A stretch of DNA of 64,000 nt from Streptomyces sp. NRRL F-6492. Lineage in GTDB: Bacteria; Actinomycetota; Actinomycetes; Streptomycetales; Streptomycetaceae. Location: the NCBI RefSeq assembly GCF_001280125.1, contig NZ_LGEG01000222.1:98737-162736 (forward strand), given 5' to 3'. How positions within the stretch are numbered: the stretch's first letter is position 1; each line of letters starts with the position of its first letter. A program made the position numbers and the translations under genes. This document shows, piece by piece, positions 1 through 7,257 of this stretch. The notes beneath the pieces were generated by a model. That model was not told where the DNA came from. It saw only the letters and a program-made list of their open reading frames with translations, and did not search any database.

Positions 1-64
1 TGGCGGCGCGGGCGTCGGCGTAGTCGGGTCCGCCGGTGTCGAGGGCGGAGGCGAGGACGGTCAC
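1..64 (-). CDS. Acyl-CoA carboxylase beta subunit, N-terminus only (partial)
   Basis: The first 21 codons of a gene that leaves the window at its left edge. It opens MTVLASALDTGG, which resembles the start of methylcrotonyl/geranyl-CoA carboxylase beta subunits (biotin-dependent carboxyltransferases of leucine or acyclic terpene breakdown). The GTG start at 64 has a GAGGAA ribosome binding site about 6 bases upstream. It lies 34 bases after the AtuA-like gene on the same strand, so it is probably in one operon with it. The assignment rests on this short N-terminus and on the neighbour; the catalytic domain is not in the window. Confidence 0.6.
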   Translation of the reverse strand, partial: MTVLASALDTGGPDYADARAA

Positions 65-98
65 GGGGATTCCTCTCGGGAGGCCTTCGTTACGGCGG

Positions 99-1796
99 TC
101 ACAGCAGGCCCTCCGGTACGTCCATGTGGCGGGAGCGCAGCCATTCGCCGAGGGCCTTGGCCTGGGGGTCGAAGCGGGCCTGGGAGGCGACGCCCTCGCC
201 GAGGATCCCGGCGACGGTGAAGTTGAGCGCCCGCAGGTTCGGCAGGACGTGCCGGGTGACGGGCAGGTCCGCCGTCTCGGGCAGCAGCGCGCGGAACCGC
301 CCGACGGTGAGGGCGTGGACGAGCCAGCGCCACTCCTCCTCCGTGCGCACCCACACGCCCACGTTGGCGTCGCCGCCCTTGTCCCCGCTGCGGGCCCCGG
401 CGATCCGGCCGAGGGGGACGCGGCGGACGGGCCCGCCGGCCGGCGGCTCCGGAAGCTCCGGCTCGGGTACGGGTTCCAGGGCGCGGGTCCGTACCGGTAC
501 GGGAATCCCCTGACGGGTCCCGTCGGGGAGCACCGCCGTGTGCGGGACCTCGGCGGCGTCCACGTACACGGTCTCGAAGACCCCGTAGGGGGCGCCCCTG
601 GCGGGCGGGGCGGTGACGTGGAAGCCGGGGTAGCTGGCGAGGGCCAGTTCGACGGCGGCCCCCGTCAGGGTGCGGCCGACGGCGTCGGGGCCGGGGTCGC
701 GGACGACGAGCCGCAGCAGGGCGCTCGCGGTCTCCTCGGTGTCGGCGTCGGGCCGGTCGGTGCGGGCCAGCTCCCAGCGCACCTCGGCCGGGCGGGACCC
801 GCCCCGGGCGAAGGCGTCCTCGATCTGGTCCCGCACGAGCGCGGCCTTGGCCTCGACGTCGAGGCCGGTGAGGACGAAGACGACCTCGTTGCGGAAGCCG
901 CCGAGGCGGCTGAGCCCGGCTTTGAGGGTGGGGGGCGGGGCCTCGCCCCGGACGCCCTCGATCCTGACCCGGTCGGGGGCCTCCCGGGTGAGCCGTACGG
1001 TGTCGAGCCGGGCGGTCACGTCGGGTCCGGCGTAGCGGGCGCCCGCCGTCTCGTAGAGGAGCTGGGCCGTGACCGTGCCGGTGTCGACGAGGCCGCCGGT
1101 GCCGGGGTGCTTGGTGATGACGCAGGAGCCGTCGTCGTGGAGTTCGGCGACGGGGAAGCCGGGGCGGCGCAGGAGGGCCGGGTCGTGGTCGCGGAAGAAG
1201 GCGTAGTTGCCGCCGGTGGCCTGGGTGCCGCACTCCAGGACGTGCCCGGCGACGACCGCGCCCGCGAGCCGGTCGTACTCCTCCGGGCCCCAGCCGAAGT
1301 GCCACTGGGCGGGCCCGGTGACGAGGGCGGCGTCGGTGACGCGGCCGGTGACGACGACGTCGGCGCCGGCGGCGAGGCAGGCGGCGATGCCGGCGCCGCC
1401 GAGGTAGGCGTTGGCGGCGAGGGCGCCGTCCCGGGCGGGCAGCCGGTCGCCCTCCACGTGCGCGACCCGTACGGGCAGGCCGAGCTTGTCGGCGAGGGCG
1501 CGCAGGGCGTCGGCGAGTCCGGCGGGGTTCAGGCCGCCGGCGTTGGTGACGATCCGGATCCCGCGCTCGTGGGCGAGGCCGAGGCCCTCCTCCATCTGGC
1601 GCAGGAAGGTCTTGGCGTACCCGGCGGCCGGGTCCTTGAGCCGGTCGCGGCCGAGGATGAGCATGGTCAGCTCGGCGAGGTAGTCGCCGGTGAGGACGTG
1701 CAGCTCGCCGCCGGGGCCGCCGCCGGTGAGCATCTCGCGGACGGCGTCGAAGCGGTCGCCGTAGAAGCCGGAGGCGTTGCCGATGCGGAGGACCAC
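99..1796 (-). CDS. AtuA/DUF1446 family acyclic terpene utilization protein
   Basis: About 565 residues, the usual length for AtuA-like proteins. The start reads VVLRIGNASGFYGDR, typical of the DUF1446 domain, which fills roughly residues 1-370. The C-terminal part, with GRIAGARSGDKGGDANVGV near residue 450, matches the second conserved AtuA block. AtuA proteins are cytosolic and occur in operons for citronellol/geraniol and related branched acyl-CoA degradation; the exact reaction is not established. The GTG start at 1796 overlaps the TAG stop of the upstream gene (TAGTG), implying translational coupling. A carboxylase beta subunit follows, which fits a branched acyl-CoA pathway. Confidence 0.9.
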   Translation of the reverse strand: MVLRIGNASGFYGDRFDAVREMLTGGGPGGELHVLTGDYLAELTMLILGRDRLKDPAAGYAKTFLRQMEEGLGLAHERGIRIVTNAGGLNPAGLADALRALADKLGLPVRVAHVEGDRLPARDGALAANAYLGGAGIAACLAAGADVVVTGRVTDAALVTGPAQWHFGWGPEEYDRLAGAVVAGHVLECGTQATGGNYAFFRDHDPALLRRPGFPVAELHDDGSCVITKHPGTGGLVDTGTVTAQLLYETAGARYAGPDVTARLDTVRLTREAPDRVRIEGVRGEAPPPTLKAGLSRLGGFRNEVVFVLTGLDVEAKAALVRDQIEDAFARGGSRPAEVRWELARTDRPDADTEETASALLRLVVRDPGPDAVGRTLTGAAVELALASYPGFHVTAPPARGAPYGVFETVYVDAAEVPHTAVLPDGTRQGIPVPVRTRALEPVPEPELPEPPAGGPVRRVPLGRIAGARSGDKGGDANVGVWVRTEEEWRWLVHALTVGRFRALLPETADLPVTRHVLPNLRALNFTVAGILGEGVASQARFDPQAKALGEWLRSRHMDVPEGLL

Positions 1797-2596
1797 TAGG
1801 CCTCCCCGGGCGCGGTGCGGGCCGGGCGTCCCGCGCCCGCCGGGCCGGCGAAGGCCTGGGCGATGGTCAGCCAGTGCGCGGCGTCGGGGCCGTGGGCGAC
1901 GAGGGCGGTGTCGTCGCGGTGGACGCGCTGGGTGACGAGGAGGCAGAAGTCGAGGGCGGGCCCGGTGACCTTCTGGGCGGCGCCCTCGGGCCCGTACGCC
2001 CACGACTCCCCGCTCGGCGAGACGAGTTCCACCCGGAAGGGCTCGGCGGGGGGCTGCTCGCCCCGGACGAAGTAGGCGTAGTCGCGGGCGCGGTGGCCGA
2101 TCCAGGCGACGTGCCGGAGGCGGGCGCCCGGCGCGCGGACGGTCCCGAGGGCGTCGGCGACGTCCTGGCCGTGCGCCCAGGTCTCCATCAGCCGGGCGGT
2201 GGCCAGGGCGGAGGCGCTCATGGGCGGCCCGTACCAGGGGAAGCGGGCGCCGGGCGGGGCGGCGCGCAGGACCTCCTGGAGCCGTGCGCGGCCCGCGCGC
2301 CAGCGGGCGAGCAGCTCGGCGGGCGGCAGCGCGGCCCCCTCCTCGGCGCCCTCGTCGACGAAGCGGTCGGGGGCGACGAGGGCCTTCTCCGTCTCGGCGG
2401 CGAAGGCCTCGGCGTCGGTGGCGGCGAGGAGGGTGGCGCGGTCGGTCCAGGCGAGGTGGGCGATCTGGTGGGCGATCGTCCAGCCGGGGGCGGGGGTCGG
2501 CTCCCTCCACCGCTTCTCGCTCAACTCCCCCACGAGACGGTCGAGTTCTTCACTCTCGTCGCGCAGGTCGTCGAGGACGACGACGGGGTCGGACAC
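1796..2596 (-). CDS. TIGR03084-like (DinB/maleylpyruvate isomerase type) protein
   Basis: A 266-residue protein with the fold of the mycothiol-dependent maleylpyruvate isomerase/DinB family. The N-terminal helix bundle carries GWTIAHQIAHLAWTD (about residues 38-52), whose histidine fits the family's metal site, and METWAHGQDVADALG (about 135-150) supplies a further conserved histidine. Members usually sit in acyl-CoA degradation operons; the biochemical role is unknown. The GTG start at 2596 follows a GAGGGGAG ribosome binding site. It is the first gene of the operon, about 70 bases downstream of a large palindrome, and overlaps the AtuA start. Confidence 0.85.
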   Translation of the reverse strand: MSDPVVVLDDLRDESEELDRLVGELSEKRWREPTPAPGWTIAHQIAHLAWTDRATLLAATDAEAFAAETEKALVAPDRFVDEGAEEGAALPPAELLARWRAGRARLQEVLRAAPPGARFPWYGPPMSASALATARLMETWAHGQDVADALGTVRAPGARLRHVAWIGHRARDYAYFVRGEQPPAEPFRVELVSPSGESWAYGPEGAAQKVTGPALDFCLLVTQRVHRDDTALVAHGPDAAHWLTIAQAFAGPAGAGRPARTAPGEA

Positions 2597-2665
2597 GGTG
2601 CGCTCCCCTCGGGGACGGGCGGTCCCGGTCACGGGCCTTCGCGGAGGAGCATGGCAGCGACACCA

Positions 2666-2695
2666 GAAACAAGCAAGCGTGCTTGCTTTGGTTTC
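2666..2695. promoter_or_regulatory. Palindromic operator ahead of the AtuA operon
   Basis: The core AAGCAAGC-GT-GCTTGCTT (2671-2688) is a perfect 8-bp inverted repeat, flanked by a second pair GAAAC (2666-2670) and GTTTC (2691-2695). It lies about 70 bases upstream of the GTG of the TIGR03084-like gene. Arm length and dyad form suit a TetR-family operator, and such operons are commonly TetR-controlled, but no regulator gene is adjacent inside the window. Confidence 0.6.
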
Positions 2696-2724
2696 GGAAA
2701 GAACTCGGGGAGGAGGCGGGGGTG

Positions 2725-3147
2725 TCACCGCACCCGGGACCGCCGCACCAGCGAGGCGAGCGCGGTGGCGCCGACGACGAGGAAGAGGGACCCCGGGGGG
2801 AGGATCGCGCCGGGCCGGTCGTCGATGGAGCCGATGCCGTTCCCGACGGCGACGACCCACCCCACGGTCCCCACCAGCACCATCGGGCCGACCCTCCGCT
2901 CCCCCGCGATCCGCATGCCGAGCCACAGCACCAGCGACATGAGCAGGAACGTGTTCATGAGCGCCGAGGTGAACGCCTGGTCGGAGGAGTACCCGCCCCC
3001 GGCCCCGAGGCTCGCGGAGGCCTGGGCGGCGAGCGACAGGTAGAGGGCGTCGGACAGGACCAGATGGGACGCCGCGACCCCGACCGACGAGACGATCAGC
3101 GCTTTGAACAGGCGGGGGACGGCGGGAGTGGATGCGGGCGTTGCCAT
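2725..3147 (-). CDS. Small four-helix integral membrane protein, unknown function
   Basis: 140 residues with about four hydrophobic segments (roughly 12-34, 58-76, 86-104 and 118-134) and a short basic C-terminus, RRSRVR. No catalytic motif is visible and I do not recognise the family with certainty. The ATG at 3147 has no clear ribosome binding site but sits 8 bases after a good -10 hexamer, TATAGT (3156-3161 on the minus strand), so the mRNA may be leaderless or nearly so. That -10 box lies inside a 7-bp-arm palindrome, so the gene is probably repressed by a dedicated regulator not seen here. Confidence 0.75.
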   Translation of the reverse strand: MATPASTPAVPRLFKALIVSSVGVAASHLVLSDALYLSLAAQASASLGAGGGYSSDQAFTSALMNTFLLMSLVLWLGMRIAGERRVGPMVLVGTVGWVVAVGNGIGSIDDRPGAILPPGSLFLVVGATALASLVRRSRVR

Positions 3148-3155
3148 GGCACCCG

Positions 3156-3174
3156 ACTATACGCACGGCGTATA
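3156..3174 (-). promoter_or_regulatory. Promoter with overlapping operator for the 140-residue membrane protein
   Basis: TATACGC-ACG-GCGTATA (3158-3174) is a perfect inverted repeat with 7-bp arms. On the minus strand its edge overlaps TATAGT (3156-3161), a near-consensus -10 element placed 8 bases before the ATG at 3147. A repressor bound here would cover the promoter directly. TetR- or MarR-type control is inferred from the geometry. Confidence 0.6.
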
Positions 3175-3431
3175 CACCGAGTGCATAGACCCCCTCGGGG
3201 CGCCGGCCACGGTCCGCGCGGAGGGCACGCCGGTGCGCCCTGCTCGGTGGTGGTGGTGACCGCCACTGCCGGCAGCCCCCACCAGCGCCGGCGGCCCCAC
3301 CGGCTCCAACACGTCCGGCGCCGCTGTCGGGCCTCCTCCACCACGGACGAGATCGCCATACCGGTCACTGCGGATTACCGTTCCACCAGCCTTGGCCGGA
3401 GCGGTCGGCCCACCCGAGTGGAGGGTTCGGC

Positions 3432-4271
3432 TCAACCCGTCCCGCGATGTGCGTGCCAGATGGTGGCGGCAGTCACGAGGCGCAGGGTCCACGGGTCGGG
3501 GTCGTCGTTGCTGACCTCGGACCGGACGTCGGCGTTGGCGGCGGCGAAGGCGGTGACGCCCTCGGTGGAGGCGGTGTGCCAGGAGGGGAATTCGGCGGCC
3601 CAGTGCTCGACGGACGCGGGGGCGTGACCGGCGGCGATGAGCCGGACGACCCGGTAGCCGGCGTCGAGCCAGGCCGCTCCACGAGTCGCCCGGGCCCAGT
3701 CGACCAGGCGGGCCCAGTCGACCAGGCGGGCCCGATCGCCCTGGGGAGCGTGATCGTCGACGAGGACGTCGGGGTTGTTCAGGTCGGTGTGGAGCAGGTG
3801 GGCCCCGGCGAAGAGGCGGAGGTCGTCGCGGTGGGCGGCGTAGTGCTCCAAGCGCTGTCCGGCGTGGCGCAGCTCGATGCCGGGGCAGGAGGTCTCGCCG
3901 AGGCGGCGCAGGAGGGAGGCGACTTCGGGGAGGTCGGGAGAGCCGGGGGCGCAGTCGGCGCGGTGGCCGCCGAGGACTTCGAAGCCCAGGAGGTCCCAGC
4001 CGGCGGCCTCGACGTGCCGGCGGAGGGCGGGGCCCAGGCCGGTGAGGAAGGGGGCGACGGCGGCCTCCCGGCGCTGGGTCCGGGCGCGGAGGTGATCGGT
4101 GCGCAGCCCCTTGATGTGCCAGGCACCCGTGGCGGAGGTGACGCGGGCCGCGATCTCGCTGTTGAAGCCCTCGGCGGCCTCCTCGACCGCGAGGAGGTGG
4201 CCAGTGCGCTCTTCGACGGCGGCGCGAGCGGCGGGCGGCAGTCGGTCGAGGCCGATGCGGATGGCCGCCAT
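3432..4271 (-). CDS. Aminoglycoside-phosphotransferase-like kinase with internal duplication
   Basis: 279 residues, protein-kinase-like phosphotransferase (APH) fold. The catalytic loop reads HTDLNNPDVLV (H161, D163), but the Asn expected seven residues after His is Asp168. Just after it the metal-binding stretch is doubled, LVDWARLVDWAR, by a perfect 18-bp tandem duplication at 3692-3727. The C-terminal part AWLDAGYRVVRLIAAGH is typical of small-molecule APH-like proteins of Streptomyces. The ATG at 4271 follows GGAGGAG, about 8-10 bases upstream; an earlier ATG at 4346 lies inside a terminator hairpin and is unlikely. The changed loop and duplication may mean lost or altered activity. The substrate is unknown. 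Confidence 0.7.
   Translation of the reverse strand: MAAIRIGLDRLPPAARAAVEERTGHLLAVEEAAEGFNSEIAARVTSATGAWHIKGLRTDHLRARTQRREAAVAPFLTGLGPALRRHVEAAGWDLLGFEVLGGHRADCAPGSPDLPEVASLLRRLGETSCPGIELRHAGQRLEHYAAHRDDLRLFAGAHLLHTDLNNPDVLVDDHAPQGDRARLVDWARLVDWARATRGAAWLDAGYRVVRLIAAGHAPASVEHWAAEFPSWHTASTEGVTAFAAANADVRSEVSNDDPDPWTLRLVTAATIWHAHRGTG
3692..3727. repeat. 18-bp perfect tandem duplication inside the kinase-like gene
   Basis: The unit gggcccagtcgaccaggc occurs at 3692-3709 and again at 3710-3727, keeping frame and doubling six residues next to the kinase metal-binding motif. Confidence 0.9.
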
Positions 4272-4323
4272 GGGGCTTCGCTCCTCCACGGGGGCGGGTG
4301 CGGGTGTGGGCGTGCAGTGGTGC

Positions 4324-4357
4324 GGGGCTTCCGGACGGAAGGACATCCGGAAGCCCC
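4324..4357. terminator. Stem-loop terminator between the pseudogene and the kinase-like gene
   Basis: Perfect 12-bp stem ggggcttccgga (4324-4335) and tccggaagcccc (4346-4357) with a 10-base loop. It lies after the decayed third gene of the leftward small-gene operon and before the kinase-like gene. There is no U-tract, as is usual in Streptomyces. Confidence 0.65.
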
Positions 4358-4766
4358 CGCGGTTCTGTGCGGCCGGTCGTCCACCGGTACGGATTGTCGT
4401 CGTCGCAGCCCGGGACGGCCCCTTCGGACAGCACCTCCAGGTCGTCCGGGAGGATCACTCCCTCGGGCTCCTCCAGGACCGGCGGCCGGGGGCCGATCTC
4501 CACCGTGACAACGGTGCCCTGCCGTAGCCGAGGCCGGAGCCGGAGCCGGAGCGTACGAGGACGGCGTCCCGCATCACCATGCCTGCCAGGTCCACGTTCC
4601 AGGCCGTGCGGGCGTGGTCGAGGAGTCAGGTCGGCAGAGGGCTGCTGCTCTCGGCGATCGAGGCCGGCTCTTCGTACGGCATCCGGGGAATGCGCATGCC
4701 TCCCCCGGAGCCGGGGCGGGCGATCAGGAACGTTCCGTTGTACGGGCTCGCGATCAGCTGGTGCAC
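4358..4766 (-). pseudogene. Decayed third gene of the small-gene operon
   Basis: A GTG at 4766, behind the GGAGGAGG that sits in the end of the previous gene, begins MHQLIASPYNGTFLIARPG and runs 46 codons to an in-frame TGA at 4626-4628. Coding character continues in the same frame beyond the stop (AWNVDLAGMVMRDAVLVRSG), then shifts near 4530 into another frame (GTVVTVEIGPRPPVLEEPEG, LPDDLEVLSEGAVPGCDDDN) up to the terminator hairpin. The original was probably a protein of about 130 residues of unknown function. Two independent lesions argue for a true pseudogene rather than one sequencing error, although base-call errors cannot be excluded. The short 46-residue product could still be made. 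Confidence 0.6.
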
Positions 4767-5083
4767 GAGACCTCCTCCAGGGCGTCTTCCCAGGTGTGCT
4801 GCTTGGCGTGGCCGGCGAACAGACAGCAGCCCTCACCGTCAGGCCCCGGGGCGGCCACCGGGCAGTCCGGCAGAACGACAAGTTCCGCCTCGTCCGTCCC
4901 GTGCCAGCGGAGCCACAGCGCGGTCCCGTACGAGCCGGTGTCGCTGAGGAGACCGAAGTGGTCACCGTCCTCGTGCGCGGACAGTTGGCACTGAACCACC
5001 CTGTCGACGTGATCAACGGCCGGCTTCTCCCGGGCTTCTCGCAGCAGGTCCGGGGACACCCGACGCCAGTGAACGCACCGCAT
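4754..5083 (-). CDS. Conserved hypothetical protein, 109 residues
   Basis: Starts MRCVHWRRVSPDLLREARE and has scattered cysteines and histidines (CQLSAHEDGDHFGLL, CCLFAGHAKQHTWE) that could bind metal; no family recognised. Its ATG at 5083 overlaps the TGA of the upstream small gene (TGATG), so the two are translationally coupled. The next gene's GTG at 4766 lies inside its end, making a three-gene operon divergent from the XRE regulator at 5400. Soluble, with no signal peptide or membrane segment. Confidence 0.65.
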   Translation of the reverse strand: MRCVHWRRVSPDLLREAREKPAVDHVDRVVQCQLSAHEDGDHFGLLSDTGSYGTALWLRWHGTDEAELVVLPDCPVAAPGPDGEGCCLFAGHAKQHTWEDALEEVSCTS

Positions 5084-5289
5084 CACGACACCGCCCAGAG
5101 GGATTCGGCGGAGTTCCGCTCCGCGCATCGGCGACAGGCACACGGCGGAAAGCGGCCGGGGTTGTCCGGGAGCACCGGATCGTCGCCCACCCGCACCTCT
5201 GTGAGAAGGCCCCACGTTCGGCCGGAGTCGCGCGAGACCCGCAGCGTCATCCGTACGTCGTCCTGTCCGTTCGCCATGAACAGGAGCAT
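5083..5289 (-). CDS. Small cysteine-containing hypothetical protein, first gene of operon
   Basis: 68 residues from the ATG at 5289, or 64 from the ATG at 5277 (MANGQDDVRM), which looks more natural; neither has a strong ribosome binding site. The middle reads MTLRVSRDSGRTWGLLTEVR and the end has a CACRRCAERNS cysteine cluster. No family recognised. The promoter must lie in the 5290-5390 region shared with the divergent XRE gene, next to the 19-bp palindrome, so common regulation is likely. Confidence 0.6.
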   Translation of the reverse strand: MLLFMANGQDDVRMTLRVSRDSGRTWGLLTEVRVGDDPVLPDNPGRFPPCACRRCAERNSAESLWAVS

Positions 5290-5324
5290 CGCGATCCGGG
5301 CAGTGGCCCAGAAAGGCCAAGCGG

Positions 5325-5343
5325 GTTACCCAACTTGGGTAAC
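5325..5343. promoter_or_regulatory. 19-bp perfect palindrome in the XRE/small-gene divergent promoter
   Basis: GTTACCCAACTTGGGTAAC: arms GTTACCC and GGGTAAC, and indeed perfect 9-bp arms around a single central C. It lies 36 bases from the leftward ATG at 5289 and 57 bases from the XRE start at 5400. A TTGACA -35-like hexamer (5355-5360) for the rightward gene begins 12 bases further on. Most simply it is the operator of the XRE regulator or of another dimeric repressor. Confidence 0.65.
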
Positions 5344-5399
5344 ATCACACACGGTTGACAAAGAGCAGCGATCCGTAGTCCTCATGCCGGAGCGTGCCG

Positions 5400-6746
5400 A
5401 TGCCCGAGCCTTCTCGCTCGAAGGAACTCCCCGTCAGCCTGCTCACGGATCCAGTGATGATCGAGGCATGCCGAGTCAGGGATTTCGGCCGCGTCTTTCA
5501 GCTGGTCAAGACGCGGGCAGGCATTTATCCGTCGATGATCGCACGGTGCTGTGACCTGACCCCCAGCCGTGTCGGCGAGGTGATCGACGGCCGCCGACAG
5601 CTGCTGCACATGGACGTGGTCGAGCGCATCTCGGACGGCCTGCGCATCCCCGGACACATGCTCGGCCTGGCCCGGCGCACGTGGGAGACACCGCAGAACC
5701 TGACTGTCGTGCCGCGCGAGCCCACCGAAGCAGCATCCTCCACTGACACGCACTTGGCCGCGGGTCTGCCGGGAACGGACGTGGACAGCGTCCTCGCCCT
5801 GGCAGCCGAACGGCACCTCAGCCCGTCGACGCTGAACGCGCTGCACTCGTCGATCGCAGACTACTGGCGCCGGGACGACGAGCACGGCGGCGAGACCTTA
5901 CAGCCGGCGGTCGTCGGACAGCTCCGTTATGTCGTCGGCCTCCTCAAGGAGGAACGCTCCTCACCCATGCGGGACAGCCTGCACGGCATCGCCGCGGAGC
6001 TGGCCCGGCTCACCGGATGGACGTACTTCGACGCCCGCCAGTACCACCAGGCACGGGCCTACTTCACCGAGGCCCTCGGCTTGGCCAAGGCGGTCGACGA
6101 CCACCAGTTCATGGCCAATGTGCTCGCCTGCATGAGTCTCCAGGCCACCTACCAGGACAAGCCCGGGGACGCCCTCGCCCTCGTGGCGGCGGCTCAGGAC
6201 CAGGCCCGGGCCGCCATGGGGACGACGCCGCGCGTCCTGGCCATGCTCGCGATGCGCGAAGCCTTCGCCCACGCCACCCTCGGGAACCGCGGTGCCACCC
6301 ACACCGCGATCTCGGAGGCCCACACCCACTTCGGACGGATCGGCGCTGACGACCCGGACCCAGCGTGGGTGGCGTACTTCGACGAGACGAAGTTGGTCGT
6401 GGACACCGGCATCGCACACGGCCGCCTGGGCGAAGCCGTCCTCGCCGAACCCCTGATCGCGGACGCCCTGTGCCGAGAACACGCGACGAACCACCGGGGC
6501 CGCGCCTTCCACGCCTTCTGGCTCGCCCGCACCCAGCTCCAGCGCGGCAAACTCGACGAGGCGTGCCACACGGCCGTGAATGCCCTGGTCCCGGCGGCGG
6601 CAGTCAGCTCGCAACGAGTCGCCGGCCACCTCCGCGAGTTCTACGAGCAGTTGGAGCCCTTCCGCCGGGAACCCGCCGCGCTGGCGTTCGAGTCCCGGCT
6701 CCGGGAAGCGCTGCCCCGCCAGGTCAGCGGATCGCCTCGTCCATGA
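5400..6746 (+). CDS. XRE-family regulator with C-terminal TPR-like region
   Basis: 448 residues. The first ~80 form a divergent helix-turn-helix (TRAGIYPSMIARCCDLTPSR, then a recognition-type helix), followed by an alpha-helical, alanine-rich C-terminal region (LTGWTYFDARQYHQARAYF onward) that looks like tetratricopeptide repeats for ligand or peptide sensing, as in many Streptomyces regulators. The ATG at 5400 has a CGGAG ribosome binding site 7 bases upstream; a GTG at 5394 is an alternative. Codon 167 (5898-5900) is TTA, rare in Streptomyces and read by the bldA tRNA, so translation is probably tied to development. It is divergent from three small genes and overlaps the Nudix gene tail to tail by 23 bases. 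Confidence 0.8.
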   Translation: MPEPSRSKELPVSLLTDPVMIEACRVRDFGRVFQLVKTRAGIYPSMIARCCDLTPSRVGEVIDGRRQLLHMDVVERISDGLRIPGHMLGLARRTWETPQNLTVVPREPTEAASSTDTHLAAGLPGTDVDSVLALAAERHLSPSTLNALHSSIADYWRRDDEHGGETLQPAVVGQLRYVVGLLKEERSSPMRDSLHGIAAELARLTGWTYFDARQYHQARAYFTEALGLAKAVDDHQFMANVLACMSLQATYQDKPGDALALVAAAQDQARAAMGTTPRVLAMLAMREAFAHATLGNRGATHTAISEAHTHFGRIGADDPDPAWVAYFDETKLVVDTGIAHGRLGEAVLAEPLIADALCREHATNHRGRAFHAFWLARTQLQRGKLDEACHTAVNALVPAAAVSSQRVAGHLREFYEQLEPFRREPAALAFESRLREALPRQVSGSPRP

Positions 6747-7257
6747 GCACGTAGAGGAGCCCGACGAGGGAGCCGCTGCTGACGATCTCGCGCCGGTCGA
6801 TCATGCCCCGCACGTCGGCCAGCGGAATCCACTCGACCCGGTCCGACTCGTTCTTCTCGGTCGGCGGTCCCTCGTACGTAGCCCCGTCGGCCCGGAAGAC
6901 GTGGTGCTGGGAGTCGGTGATGCCGTTCGCCGGCTCGGCGTAGATCAACGGCTTGACCGGACCGGGCCGCCAACCGGTCTCCTCCAGCACCTCACGCGCG
7001 GCCGCTTCGGCGGGAGTCTCGCCCACCTCGACCAGGCCCATCGGCAGCTCCCAAGCCCAGGCGTCCGTGATGAAGCGGTGCCGCCACATCATCAGAACCT
7101 CACGCCGCTCGTTGACCACGGCTGCCACGGCCAGGTGCCGAAGCTTGACGACGTGGTGCTCCCAGCGGTTCCCGTCCGGGGTCTCGATGTCCGTGAGCCA
7201 CACGTTCACCCAGGCGTTCTCGTAGATCGGACGTTCCCCGTGGATCTTCCACTGCAT
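6724..7257 (-). CDS. Nudix hydrolase
   Basis: 177 residues. The Nudix box GLVEVGETPAEAAAREV followed by LEETGW (about residues 75-97) matches GX5EX7REUXEEXGU exactly, so it should hydrolyse a nucleoside diphosphate linked to another group, with Mg2+. The layout (N-terminal strand region, central box, substrate loop EPANGITDSQHHVF) resembles ADP-ribose-type pyrophosphatases, but the substrate cannot be read from sequence. It starts at ATG 7257 and its 3' end overlaps the XRE gene convergently by 23 bases. Confidence 0.88.
   Translation of the reverse strand: MQWKIHGERPIYENAWVNVWLTDIETPDGNRWEHHVVKLRHLAVAAVVNERREVLMMWRHRFITDAWAWELPMGLVEVGETPAEAAAREVLEETGWRPGPVKPLIYAEPANGITDSQHHVFRADGATYEGPPTEKNESDRVEWIPLADVRGMIDRREIVSSGSLVGLLYVLMDEAIR

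Noticed and set aside
36..1799. Long plus-strand open frame opposite the AtuA-like gene
   Set aside because: Composition is Gly/Ala/Val/Asp-rich antisense text typical of GC-rich DNA; the minus strand has recognised family motifs and a coupled start.
3157..5016. Long minus-strand frame covering the pseudogene and kinase-like region
   Set aside because: Only a short middle part is coding-like (pseudogene remains); the rest is Arg/Pro-rich shadow of the kinase-like gene.
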